From Actinomycetota bacterium (GTDB lineage Bacteria; Actinomycetota; Acidimicrobiia; Acidimicrobiales; WLNW01), in NCBI GenBank assembly GCA_009699605.1, contig WLNW01000016.1:1-33440 (forward strand): DNA of 33,440 nt. The letters run 5' to 3'. Positions 24,968 to 32,595 of this stretch are shown one piece after another. Under the pieces are notes generated by a model, which had not been told where the DNA came from, made no database searches, and saw only the letters and a program-made list of their open reading frames with translations. Both the position numbers and the translations under genes were made by a program. Numbering within the stretch: position 1 is the first letter of the stretch; the number at the start of each line of letters is the position of its first letter.

Positions 24968-27123
24968 GCTCGCCCGACGAGCAGGGCGCCGCGGCTGAAG
25001 CACCGCTCACGCTCGCGGCCTTCGCCCGCATGCCGATCACGCGCCTCAAGGGCGTCGGGGAAAAGCGCGAGAAGGCGTTCGCCGCGTTGGGCATCGACAA
25101 CGTGCTCGATCTGTTGATGCACTACCCGCGTCGCTACATCGACCGCACCAACGAAGCGTCGATCACCGATCTCGTACCGGGGGAGGAAGCAATGGTGCTC
25201 GCGCGGGTCGAGCGCGTCTCGAGCCGGAAGACCAAGAACCGCCGCACGCTTACCACGGTCACGGTTCGTGATCGCACCGCCCAGCTCACGTGTACGTTCT
25301 TCAATCAGCCGTGGCGCGAACGCCAGCTGCAACCGGGCACCGAAGCGGTGTTCTTCGGCAAGGTCGACATCTTCCGCAACGCGCGCCAGATGACGAACCC
25401 GGTGGTCGACCTCGTCGGCGACAAGACTGGGCGCATCGTGCCGGTGTACCCGCAGTCCGAGAAGGCGGGCGTCGTCACGTGGGAGATCGGCGGCGCCGTC
25501 GAGGAGGTGCTGCGGCGCTCCGCGTCGCGCGGTATCGCCGACCCTGTTCCCGCTGACGTTCGCTCGCAGTATCGGCTCGTGACGCGCAGTGACGCGATCC
25601 TCGGCATCCACGCGCCCGAGTCGATGGGCCAGATGGTCGAGGCGCGCAAGCGGCTCGTGTTCGACGAACTGCTTCGCGTGCAGCTCGCGCTGGTGCTGCG
25701 AAAGCGGGCGCTCGAGGCGGTGTCGCAGGGCATCCCGCACGACTCCGGCCGTGGGCTCGTCCAGCGCTTCCACGCGAACCTGCCGTTCGCCCTCACCGGC
25801 GCGCAGCAGCGGGCCATCGCCGAGATCGACGCCGATCTCGCGAAGCCCGTGCCTATGCACCGGCTGCTGCAGGGCGACGTCGGTGCCGGCAAGACGCTCG
25901 TTGCGTTGAGCGCCTTGCTCGTCGGCGTACAGGGCCGCTACCAGGGCGCGTTGATGGCCCCGACCGAGGTTCTGGCCGAGCAGCACTACATCGGCATACG
26001 AGCGCTCGTCGCCGACCTGATCATCCCCGACGACGCGACGCTGCTCGGCGAGCGTCCGGTTCGCGTCGAGCTGTTGACGAACCGCACCACGCAGTCCGAA
26101 CGCAAACGGCTCGCCGCTGATCTGGCGAGCGGTGCGGTCGACCTGCTCGTGGGCACGCATGCGCTCATCCAGGACAGCGTGGCGTTCCGCTCGCTCGGTG
26201 TGGTCGTCATCGACGAGCAGCATCGCTTCGGCGTCGAGCAGCGGGCTGCGCTCCGCGACAAGAGTGCGAACGATGCTGCGCCCGATGTGTTGGTCATGAC
26301 GGCGACCCCGATCCCGCGCACGGCCGCCATGACCGTCTACGGCGATCTCGACGTCTCGGTGCTCGACGAGCTCCCACCGGGGCGTACCCCCATCGAAACC
26401 CAGTGGTCCCGCACCGAGGCGGACGAGGCCGCCGTGTGGCAGCTCGTGCGCGACGAGGTCGCAGCCGGCCGACAGGCCTACATCGTGTGCCCGCTCATCG
26501 ATGAGAGCGAGACCCTCGAGGTACGCAGCGCGCAGGAGACCTACGACGAGCTCGCGCACGGCGAGTTGGCATCGCTCCGCTTGGGCCTACTGCACGGCCG
26601 CATGCCGTCGGCGGACAAGGAGCAGACGATGCGGGCGTTCCGCGAGCGCGAGCTTGAGGTGCTCGTCGCGACCACGGTCATCGAAGTCGGCGTCGATGTA
26701 CCCAACGCGACGGTGATGGTCATCCTCGATGCGGCCCGCTTCGGCATTGCCCAGCTTCACCAGTTGCGCGGCCGCGTCGGCCGCGGCGTGCACATCTCCT
26801 ATTGCCGACTGGTCGGTGAGGCGAACACGCCCGACGGCGAGGCTCGCCTCGAGGCGCTGGTGCGCACCACTGACGGATTCGAGCTGGCCGAGATCGATCT
26901 CGACCTGCGGGGCGAGGGAACGATCATGGGCGAACGTCAGAAAGGTCGTAACGATCTACGACTCGCATCGCTTCGTCGAGATCGCGACTGGGTCGAGCGT
27001 GCCCGCGAGGCGGCGTTCGCGTTGGTCGATGCCGACCCCGGACTCGCCGCGCACGAGCAGTTGCGCGTCGAGATGGAGCTGATCCTCGGCGACAACGACA
27101 CCGAGTTCCTACTCAAGTCTTGA
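24964..27123 (+). CDS. recG: ATP-dependent DNA helicase RecG
   Basis: A 719-residue monomeric helicase that remodels stalled forks and branched DNA. The N-terminal wedge domain spans about 15-200 (LKGVGEKREKAF, MHYPRRYIDRT, TAQLTCTFFNQPW). The helicase core follows: Walker A GDVGAGKT (304-311), DEQH box (417-420) in VIDEQHRFGVEQR, MTATPIPRTAAM, and C-terminal VIEVGVDVPNATVM and QLRGRVGRG. The end of the protein has LRGEGTIMGERQKGRNDLRL. Length is normal for the family. The ATG at 24964 overlaps the fakA-like stop (ATGA). Confidence 0.97.
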   Translation: MSSPDEQGAAAEAPLTLAAFARMPITRLKGVGEKREKAFAALGIDNVLDLLMHYPRRYIDRTNEASITDLVPGEEAMVLARVERVSSRKTKNRRTLTTVTVRDRTAQLTCTFFNQPWRERQLQPGTEAVFFGKVDIFRNARQMTNPVVDLVGDKTGRIVPVYPQSEKAGVVTWEIGGAVEEVLRRSASRGIADPVPADVRSQYRLVTRSDAILGIHAPESMGQMVEARKRLVFDELLRVQLALVLRKRALEAVSQGIPHDSGRGLVQRFHANLPFALTGAQQRAIAEIDADLAKPVPMHRLLQGDVGAGKTLVALSALLVGVQGRYQGALMAPTEVLAEQHYIGIRALVADLIIPDDATLLGERPVRVELLTNRTTQSERKRLAADLASGAVDLLVGTHALIQDSVAFRSLGVVVIDEQHRFGVEQRAALRDKSANDAAPDVLVMTATPIPRTAAMTVYGDLDVSVLDELPPGRTPIETQWSRTEADEAAVWQLVRDEVAAGRQAYIVCPLIDESETLEVRSAQETYDELAHGELASLRLGLLHGRMPSADKEQTMRAFRERELEVLVATTVIEVGVDVPNATVMVILDAARFGIAQLHQLRGRVGRGVHISYCRLVGEANTPDGEARLEALVRTTDGFELAEIDLDLRGEGTIMGERQKGRNDLRLASLRRDRDWVERAREAAFALVDADPGLAAHEQLRVEMELILGDNDTEFLLKS

Positions 27124-27361
27124 GGAATGCACCTGCACTGCGATGACCTGCGGAAACCCCTCCGGGCCTGACAGCGCAGCAGGCAACGCAGGACCGCCTC
27201 CCGGTTTGTGCCCGGATGCATCGGATCGGGGTGTGTTTCTTCTGGCTTCACGTGTTCTTCGAGTTCTTCGTCGTCGCAGCTCATCTCGCTGCTTGGGGGC
27301 GCTACGCGCGGCTGGACGCGCCAGCGCTCGTCCTGGCTCCGTCGCCGGGTGCTCATGTGGG

Positions 27362-27844
27362 CTAACGCCCGAGCGCGGTCGTCTGCTCCTTCCAGACCAG
27401 CTTGGCGCCCGAATGACCGGCGAGCACGACGGAGCCGGTGGATCCTGCCGCTCCGGCGATCGCGAGCACTGCGATCGCCAACGTCGCCCACGTCGGTACG
27501 CGCCTCATGCGGGGGTGCGCCTTCCAGCGGTCGACGGCATAGAGCACCGCCACCAGCGCGAACAGGACGAGCGTGAGGTTGCGGGCGAGCTCGCCGTAGT
27601 CGCCGTGATCACCGATGGTGCGAAGGCGTCTGGACTCCTGCAACGACTCGCCCGACATGGTGGCCAGCTGCGCGCCGACGGCCCCGATCGCCGCGAGCAC
27701 CACCACGATCGGACCGTAGGCGCTACGCCACCTGGGGCGGAGCGCGATCGCGACGGCCCCGATCGAAGCGAGTGGGATGCACACGACGGGAATGTGCACG
27801 AGCAGTGGATGCGCGGGCAGATTGAGGAGCGAATCGAAGGCCAT
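27362..27844 (-). CDS. DUF2231-type membrane protein
   Basis: A 160-residue membrane protein with four hydrophobic segments. The N-terminal LPAHPLLVHIPVVCIPLAS carries the conserved HP and H of DUF2231 proteins. These are small integral proteins, several linked to heme or redox chains, but their role is not established. The ATG at 27844 is used because upstream in-frame sequence is Arg-rich without membrane character. It converges on recG with a gap of 238 bases, where I find no gene, and is divergent from the small membrane protein at 27947. Confidence 0.8.
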   Translation of the reverse strand: MAFDSLLNLPAHPLLVHIPVVCIPLASIGAVAIALRPRWRSAYGPIVVVLAAIGAVGAQLATMSGESLQESRRLRTIGDHGDYGELARNLTLVLFALVAVLYAVDRWKAHPRMRRVPTWATLAIAVLAIAGAAGSTGSVVLAGHSGAKLVWKEQTTALGR

Positions 27845-27946
27845 ATCCGGACGGTAGGCCCGAGCGTGCCGACCCGACCGTGCATCGCTCGCCAAGAATC
27901 GACCAAGAACGTCAAACCACGAACCGAAACCACTGACGGAGATCAC

Positions 27947-28186
27947 ATGAAGGGCTATGACCCCAATGACAGCCCAGCGGCGATGGCACCGAACTGGCGG
28001 CGGGTGATCCTCGTCGATGGATTGCTCGGCATCGTGGTGGCGATCGTGGGGATCGTGCTCGCGATCACCTGGTCGAGCTTCGGTGGCGCGGTGATCGCCG
28101 CGTTTGGCGTGCTCTACCTCTTCGCGGTGATCCGCCGCTTCCGCGGGTTTGGCGATCGGCGCCGCGCGGCCGGCCTCGATGACTGA
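27947..28186 (+). CDS. Small two-helix membrane protein
   Basis: A 79-residue protein with two hydrophobic helices (about 23-41 and 45-62: LGIVVAIVGIVLAI, then GGAVIAAFGVLYLFAVI) and a basic C-terminus (RRFRGFGDRRR). GGAG lies six bases before the ATG. No known family is recognised. Its last eight bases overlap the start of the acetyltransferase gene, so the two are probably cotranscribed. Confidence 0.7.
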   Translation: MKGYDPNDSPAAMAPNWRRVILVDGLLGIVVAIVGIVLAITWSSFGGAVIAAFGVLYLFAVIRRFRGFGDRRRAAGLDD

Positions 28187-28796
28187 GTCCGATCGCGAGG
28201 CAATCGCGACCCTCACCGCAGCGTTCGTCGATGACCCACTCATGGGTTGGATATTCGACGACCCCTTGACCCGCCCGGAGCTCTTGGGCACATGGTGGAC
28301 CTGGATGCTCGTCCACCGCCCCGGCCACGCTCGTGTCCTCGCCACCGACGACCGTCACTCGGCCGCGCTCTGGTACGGGCCCGATCCGGTCGGCGACGAT
28401 GCGCAGCGCGACTTTCCGGCGTTGCTCGTGTCGTTGCTGGGTGAGGCGCAAGCCCACGAGAAGCTTCGTGGGCTCGCGGTGATACCGGCCGCCCATCCCC
28501 GCGACGAGCGGCACTGGTACCTGGCGGCGGTCGGCACCCGGCCCGGGGCGCAAGGCCAGGGGAGCGCGCTTCGGGTACTCACGCCAGTGCTCGCCGAGGC
28601 CGACGAGCTCGGGGTCGGGGCCTACCTCGAGTCCTCCAATGTCCGCAACGTGGCGTTCTACGAGCGCTTGGGCTTCGTCGCCACCGGCACCATCCGGATT
28701 CCGGGTGGGCCGTTCCTCACGCCGATGTGGCGGTCAGCGCCGGGTCGCGGCGGTCACCGTGAGCGGAGGGGACGGGGAACCCCACCGCGTGGGTAG
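28179..28796 (+). CDS. GNAT family N-acetyltransferase
   Basis: A 205-residue acetyltransferase. Motif A is VGTRPGAQGQGSALRVL, which binds the acetyl-CoA pyrophosphate, and the C-terminal ESSNVRNVAFYERLGFV is the typical motif B segment. The N-terminal part has PLMGWIFDDPLTRPELLG and WWTWMLVHR, as in the group of GNAT proteins related to the puromycin acetyltransferase type. Substrate cannot be deduced. The ATG at 28179 is used; an upstream in-frame GTG would overlap the membrane-protein gene much more. About 180 bases downstream, to 28980, contain no gene I can support. Confidence 0.85.
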   Translation: MTESDREAIATLTAAFVDDPLMGWIFDDPLTRPELLGTWWTWMLVHRPGHARVLATDDRHSAALWYGPDPVGDDAQRDFPALLVSLLGEAQAHEKLRGLAVIPAAHPRDERHWYLAAVGTRPGAQGQGSALRVLTPVLAEADELGVGAYLESSNVRNVAFYERLGFVATGTIRIPGGPFLTPMWRSAPGRGGHRERRGRGTPPRG

Positions 28797-28980
28797 TGCC
28801 AGTTTCTTGCCGGGGTCACTCCGATCGGGCGGGCGTCGTTGCCGCATCCGATCGATGGGACTGGGTCAGGCTCCCGTTTCGCGCAATGCATAGGCCAGGT
28901 GGCAAGCAAAACGAACCAACCGGGTCGTTCCGTGATCGCAGTCGCTCATGTGGCAGCTGGGCGTGTTTCGGGGCGCGGGT

Positions 28981-29496
28981 TCAGCCCGCGGTCGGCGTGC
29001 CCGGATAGGCAGGCGGGTCACCCGCGGCGGGCACGTTCGGGCGTGACCAGCTCGTGAGCCGGGTCAGGTCCTCGCACAGCGCCCGCCACTCCTCGGGTAC
29101 CCATCCTTCGGCTGCGCCGAGCAGCGAGCCATCCTGGCGCACGACGACGAGGGCAGGAAGCACGGTGAGCGAAAGGCTCTTGACGACCGCCCGATCGGGA
29201 TCAGCGAAGGCGAGGAACTCGTCGGCCAGCGACCCGAGGAACTGCAACGATCCGGCCGCGTCGGCGGTGGCCAGGAACGCAACGCGGCAATCGGCACCGG
29301 CGTAGTTCTCGAGGACGCGCTGCGCCGTCTTGAGGATCCACGCGCTCTCATGGGTGTATGGATCGACGACGACCAGGACGAGCGGGAACGTCGTGAGCCA
29401 ATTCCCGAAGGGACGCGCTTCGCCGCGAACTGACGCGAGCTCCACGTCAATCGAAGGTGCCGTTGCCACGACCGCGAACCGTAGCGCACCGGCCAT
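28981..29496 (-). CDS. Thioredoxin-fold protein without the CxxC motif
   Basis: A 171-residue protein with thioredoxin-like order: a first strand LVLVVVDPYTHESAW where CxxC would follow the strand, then a helix, CRVAFLATADAAG, and SLTVLPALVVVRQDGSLL, where the Pro after VL is the cis-Pro of the fold and a following VxxDG turn is typical. The redox Cys pair is missing (one Cys at DCRVAF), so it is not a standard oxidoreductase; it may be a binding or structural protein. The ATG at 29496 is used; GTG at 29469 is an alternative. A six-base stem (28974-28979 with 28985-28990) surrounds the stop codon. Confidence 0.75.
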   Translation of the reverse strand: MAGALRFAVVATAPSIDVELASVRGEARPFGNWLTTFPLVLVVVDPYTHESAWILKTAQRVLENYAGADCRVAFLATADAAGSLQFLGSLADEFLAFADPDRAVVKSLSLTVLPALVVVRQDGSLLGAAEGWVPEEWRALCEDLTRLTSWSRPNVPAAGDPPAYPGTPTAG

Positions 29497-29523
29497 CGTG
29501 TGGGACGAACTGGGCGGTCCCTC

Positions 29524-29561
29524 TGCACGCCTCGACGCAACCGGTAGCGTCGAGGCGTGCA
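29524..29561. promoter_or_regulatory. 38-bp near-perfect palindrome over the start codon of the eIF-2B-like gene
   Basis: The sequence from 29524 to 29561 is palindromic with a single mismatched pair (29539 and 29546). Arms of 15 bases (29524-29538 and 29547-29561) flank an eight-base centre that itself contains ACCGGT. The right arm covers the GTG start at 29557-29559. The left edge is 27 bases from the start of the divergent thioredoxin-fold gene. It could be a binding site for a dimeric or tetrameric regulator of the pair, or form an mRNA hairpin that hides the start codon. Confidence 0.75.
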
Positions 29562-30366
29562 CCCCATCGAACGGCTTCGCTACGTGGCCCGGGCGAGCGG
29601 TGTGTCCCACGCACTCGCCGTGCGAGAGAGCGCGTCGGCCATGCGGTCGTTCGTCCGCGAGCCGCACGCGCTCGTCACCGCGTGTCGCCGCATGATCGAC
29701 CGCCAGCCGGCGATCGCGCCCCTGTGGTGGCTCGGTGCGCGGTTGCTCACCGCACCCGATCCCGCAGTCGAGATCGAGCGGGTCCTCGCGGAGCTCGCCG
29801 ATGACTCCACCGTGCGTGAGCTTGAGTTTGCGGTGCCCGCCAACTCGTCGGTGTGCGTGATCGGCTGGCCCGACCTGGTAGGCGAGGCGTTGCTCCGCCG
29901 GGGCGACCTCCGCGTGCTCGTCGTCGATGTCCGCCGCGAGGGCTCGGGGTTCGTAGCGCGACTCATGCAGGCCGACGTCGACTGCGACGACGTCCCCGTC
30001 GAAGGTATGGCGCAGGCCATTGCTGCGAGCGATCTGGTGATCCTCGAGGCGTCGGCGGCCTGCCCCACCGAGGTGCTCGCGGTCTCGGGCTCCTACGCCG
30101 CCGCGGTCATCGCCCGGCGGCTCGAGGTCCCCGTGTGGCTCGGGATGGGTGTCGGGCGCCTGCTCCCCGCCAACATGTATGCGGCGCTCGTCGAACGGGC
30201 CGGTCTCGACAACGAGCCGTGGCATCAGGACAACGAACGCCTGCCGGCCGACCTCGTCGATGTCGTTATCGGCAGTGCCGGCGTACGCGATGCGGCGGTG
30301 GCCCTGCGCGACGTCACGTGTCCGGTCGCCCCAGAGCTCATGAAGGACCGCAGAGACATCGACTGA
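29557..30366 (+). CDS. eIF-2B-alpha-like (IF-2B/MtnA superfamily) protein
   Basis: A 269-residue protein. The C-terminal two thirds resemble the Rossmann-like fold of the eIF-2B alpha/beta/delta and methylthioribose-1-phosphate isomerase superfamily: SSVCVIGWPDLVGEALL, LRVLVVDVRREGSGFVARL, then AIAASDLVILEASAACPTEV, AVIARRLEVPVWLGMGVGR. The Cys and Asp that act in the MtnA isomerase are not clearly found, so isomerase activity is uncertain. The start is GTG at 29557, inside the palindrome; only a poor ribosome binding site (GAGG one base away) is present, so a later start cannot be excluded. It is divergent from the thioredoxin-fold gene and converges on the acyl-CoA dehydrogenase gene. Confidence 0.75.
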   Translation: MHPIERLRYVARASGVSHALAVRESASAMRSFVREPHALVTACRRMIDRQPAIAPLWWLGARLLTAPDPAVEIERVLAELADDSTVRELEFAVPANSSVCVIGWPDLVGEALLRRGDLRVLVVDVRREGSGFVARLMQADVDCDDVPVEGMAQAIAASDLVILEASAACPTEVLAVSGSYAAAVIARRLEVPVWLGMGVGRLLPANMYAALVERAGLDNEPWHQDNERLPADLVDVVIGSAGVRDAAVALRDVTCPVAPELMKDRRDID

Positions 30367-30376
30367 GATCGCACTG

Positions 30377-30419
30377 ACCCACCGCTCGTGTGGCTGCGCG
30401 CGATGTCGGCGGGGTGGGT
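30377..30419. terminator. Possible bidirectional stem between convergent genes
   Basis: ACCCACC at 30377-30383 can pair with GGTGGGT at 30413-30419 across a 29-base loop in the 58-base gap between two convergent stops. No T tract is present, so this is only a weak candidate for a transcription end. Confidence 0.25.
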
Positions 30420-30424
30420 GGGGA

Positions 30425-32017
30425 CTACTGGCGGGCGTCGAGCAGCCGGCGTGCGATGACCTTGAGGCAGAGCGTCTCGTCGGCGCCCTCGAAGATCGAC
30501 AGCACGCGTGCATCGACGTAGTAGCGGCTTACCGCGTACTCCTCGGCGTAGCCCATGCCGCCATGGATCTGCAGCGCTTCGCGGGTGACCCATTCGGCGG
30601 CGCGACAAACGTAGGCCTTCACCATCGAAGCCTCGAGCATTCCCTCGCCTCGCGACATGAGATCCGACACGTGGTACGCGAACTGGCGCGCCGCGGTGAT
30701 GAGGAACGCCATGCGGCCGAGCTTGGCGCGGGTGAGCTCGAACTCGGCGATGGCCTTGCCGAAGACCACACGATCGGCGGCGTAGGCGCATGCTGCTTCG
30801 TATGCCGCTTGCATCAGGCCGACCGCGCGCGCTGCGGTCTGCAACCGGCCGTTCTCGAATCCTTCCATCTGCAAGTAGAAGCCGCGGCCGATGCCCGCCT
30901 CGTTCCCGATGAGGTTGTCGCTCGAGACCCACCAGTTGTCGAACGCGATCTCGTAGGAGTGCATGCCGCGATAGCCGATGGTGTCGATCGCTCGACCTTG
31001 CATCGCACCCCCACCAGGTGCGCCTCCGTCGTCGCCCGGTTGCTGCGCGAACGAGAATCCGTGACCGTCCCCGGGCGGCTTGGGCACGATGAAGCACGAC
31101 AAGCCCTTGTGGTTCGTGGTCGAGGGGTCGGTGCGCGCGAGCAGCATCAGCACATCGGCGCGCGCCGCGAACGTGCACCACGTCTTGGTTCCGTTGATAC
31201 GCCAGCCGTTCGCGTCGCGTACCGCAGAGACGCGCACGCCCGCGACGTCGCTGCCGTAGTCGGGCTCGGTGACCGCCACGGCGACGAGCGTTTCGCCACT
31301 GGCGAGCTGCGGGAGCCAGTGCGACTTCTGCTCGGGGGTCCCGCCGCGCACGAGCGCTCTCGTGAGGATCTCGGGGCGCGTTATGAGCGAACCGCCGATG
31401 CCCAGCGAGCCGCGTGAGAGCTCCTCGGTCGCGATGACCATCGCGAGGTAGTCGTTCGCCTCGCCGATGGCCCCGCCGCCATACTCCTCGGGTATCGAGA
31501 GGCCGAATCCGCCGAGATCCGCCAGCCCCGACAAGATCGATTCCGGAACGTCGGCGTTGGTGCGGTGCACGTGTTCGGCAACAGGCTTGATCTTGTCGTC
31601 GGAGAAGCGGCGGAACGAGTCGCGCACCAGCTCGAAGAAGTCGTCGAGGTGTCGCGGCCCGTCGACACCCGCGAGGGACGCGACGAACGAGGGTGCGCGG
31701 TACGTGCTGACGAACTGATGGGCGGGGTCGAGCGCGCCGCGGCCGACGCCCCACAGTTCCTCGCGTCCGAGCACGCGCGTGGCGATGTCGTGGATCGCGT
31801 CGGCGATGAACGCGCACGCAAGGCGTGCCTCGAGATCGCCGCGCGTCCCGTAGTCGAGAAGTACACGTGCCGTGGCCACCGCCGAGGCGGCGTGCGCGAC
31901 GTCGTAGGCCAGGACCTGATCTTCGTCGACCGACCGAATCGACGCGAGACCGGCGTCGACGGTCTGGGCGGCTACATGCACGGCGACGGCGGCTTCGGCG
32001 AGATCGATCGAGGGCAT
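30425..32017 (-). CDS. Acyl-CoA dehydrogenase family protein with N-terminal extension
   Basis: A 530-residue flavoprotein. Residues from about 140 onward are the typical FAD-dependent acyl-CoA dehydrogenase: GFGLSIPEEYGGG, VAVTEPDYGSDVAG, INGTKTWCT, VFGKAIAEFELTRAKLG, LQIHGGMGYAEE and SIFEGADETLCL, in which Glu510 sits at the position of the catalytic base. The first 140 residues are an additional Ala-rich helical domain, which makes the protein longer than standard members (about 380-400). Known long members act on larger or unusual acyl chains; the substrate here is unknown. The ATG at 32017 is used. It is divergent from the SnoaL-like gene across 66 bases. Confidence 0.92.
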   Translation of the reverse strand: MPSIDLAEAAVAVHVAAQTVDAGLASIRSVDEDQVLAYDVAHAASAVATARVLLDYGTRGDLEARLACAFIADAIHDIATRVLGREELWGVGRGALDPAHQFVSTYRAPSFVASLAGVDGPRHLDDFFELVRDSFRRFSDDKIKPVAEHVHRTNADVPESILSGLADLGGFGLSIPEEYGGGAIGEANDYLAMVIATEELSRGSLGIGGSLITRPEILTRALVRGGTPEQKSHWLPQLASGETLVAVAVTEPDYGSDVAGVRVSAVRDANGWRINGTKTWCTFAARADVLMLLARTDPSTTNHKGLSCFIVPKPPGDGHGFSFAQQPGDDGGAPGGGAMQGRAIDTIGYRGMHSYEIAFDNWWVSSDNLIGNEAGIGRGFYLQMEGFENGRLQTAARAVGLMQAAYEAACAYAADRVVFGKAIAEFELTRAKLGRMAFLITAARQFAYHVSDLMSRGEGMLEASMVKAYVCRAAEWVTREALQIHGGMGYAEEYAVSRYYVDARVLSIFEGADETLCLKVIARRLLDARQ

Positions 32018-32083
32018 GAGGGGAGGCTACGTGACCGCACACGCCACAGAAAACGTGTGCCGGGCAGGGCTAGCGTGAGGCAT

Positions 32084-32590
32084 ATGACTGATATCGACGA
32101 CGTGTCGGGCCTGGCAGCGAAGGTCGATCTTCTGCTCGCGCATCGCGAGATCGAGCAGAAGATCTACCGCATGGGCTATGCCCTCGAGGGCGGCGACTTC
32201 GAGATGGTCGGCTCGCTGTTGCGGCACGCGACGTTCGGCGCCGACATGATCGGACGCAAGGTCTTCACGGGGCAGGCCGAGATCACCGCGCAATACGCCC
32301 GCACCAACATCACCTATCCGGGCAAGGGACGCGCCACGCGCGAGATGTACGACAACGTCGTCGTCGATATCGATCTCGCCACCGGCACCGCACGTTCCAC
32401 CACGATGTACACCGTGGCGCAGCAGATCCCTGGAACCGATGCGCCGTTCGCGCTGCTGGTGGCGGGCCGCTACGTCGACGAGTGGGCGTGCATCGAAGGC
32501 GAGTGGCACTTCACCGACCGGTTCATCGAGGTGCAGTTCAAGAACAACCTCAACAGCCACATGCACACCGGCAGTCAGCCCTACAACTGA
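32084..32590 (+). CDS. SnoaL-like / NTF2-fold protein
   Basis: A 168-residue protein of the NTF2-like SnoaL_4 type: HREIEQKIYRMGYALEGGDF at the N-terminus, then AQYARTNITYPGKGRATREM and ARSTTMYTVAQQI, ending GEWHFTDRFIEVQF. Relatives catalyse hydrations, cyclisations or dehydratase-type reactions on cyclic or lipid substrates, or only bind ligands, so the role is not predictable. The ATG at 32084 is chosen, with the weak GTGAGG eight bases upstream. The mutY start follows the stop by five bases, so they may be cotranscribed although the functions look unrelated. Confidence 0.85.
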   Translation: MTDIDDVSGLAAKVDLLLAHREIEQKIYRMGYALEGGDFEMVGSLLRHATFGADMIGRKVFTGQAEITAQYARTNITYPGKGRATREMYDNVVVDIDLATGTARSTTMYTVAQQIPGTDAPFALLVAGRYVDEWACIEGEWHFTDRFIEVQFKNNLNSHMHTGSQPYN

Positions 32591-32595
32591 CGGCG

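Noticed and set aside
27124-27361. Small genes after recG
   Set aside because: Frames on both strands are short, Arg/Ser-rich and lack recognisable start context or family similarity.
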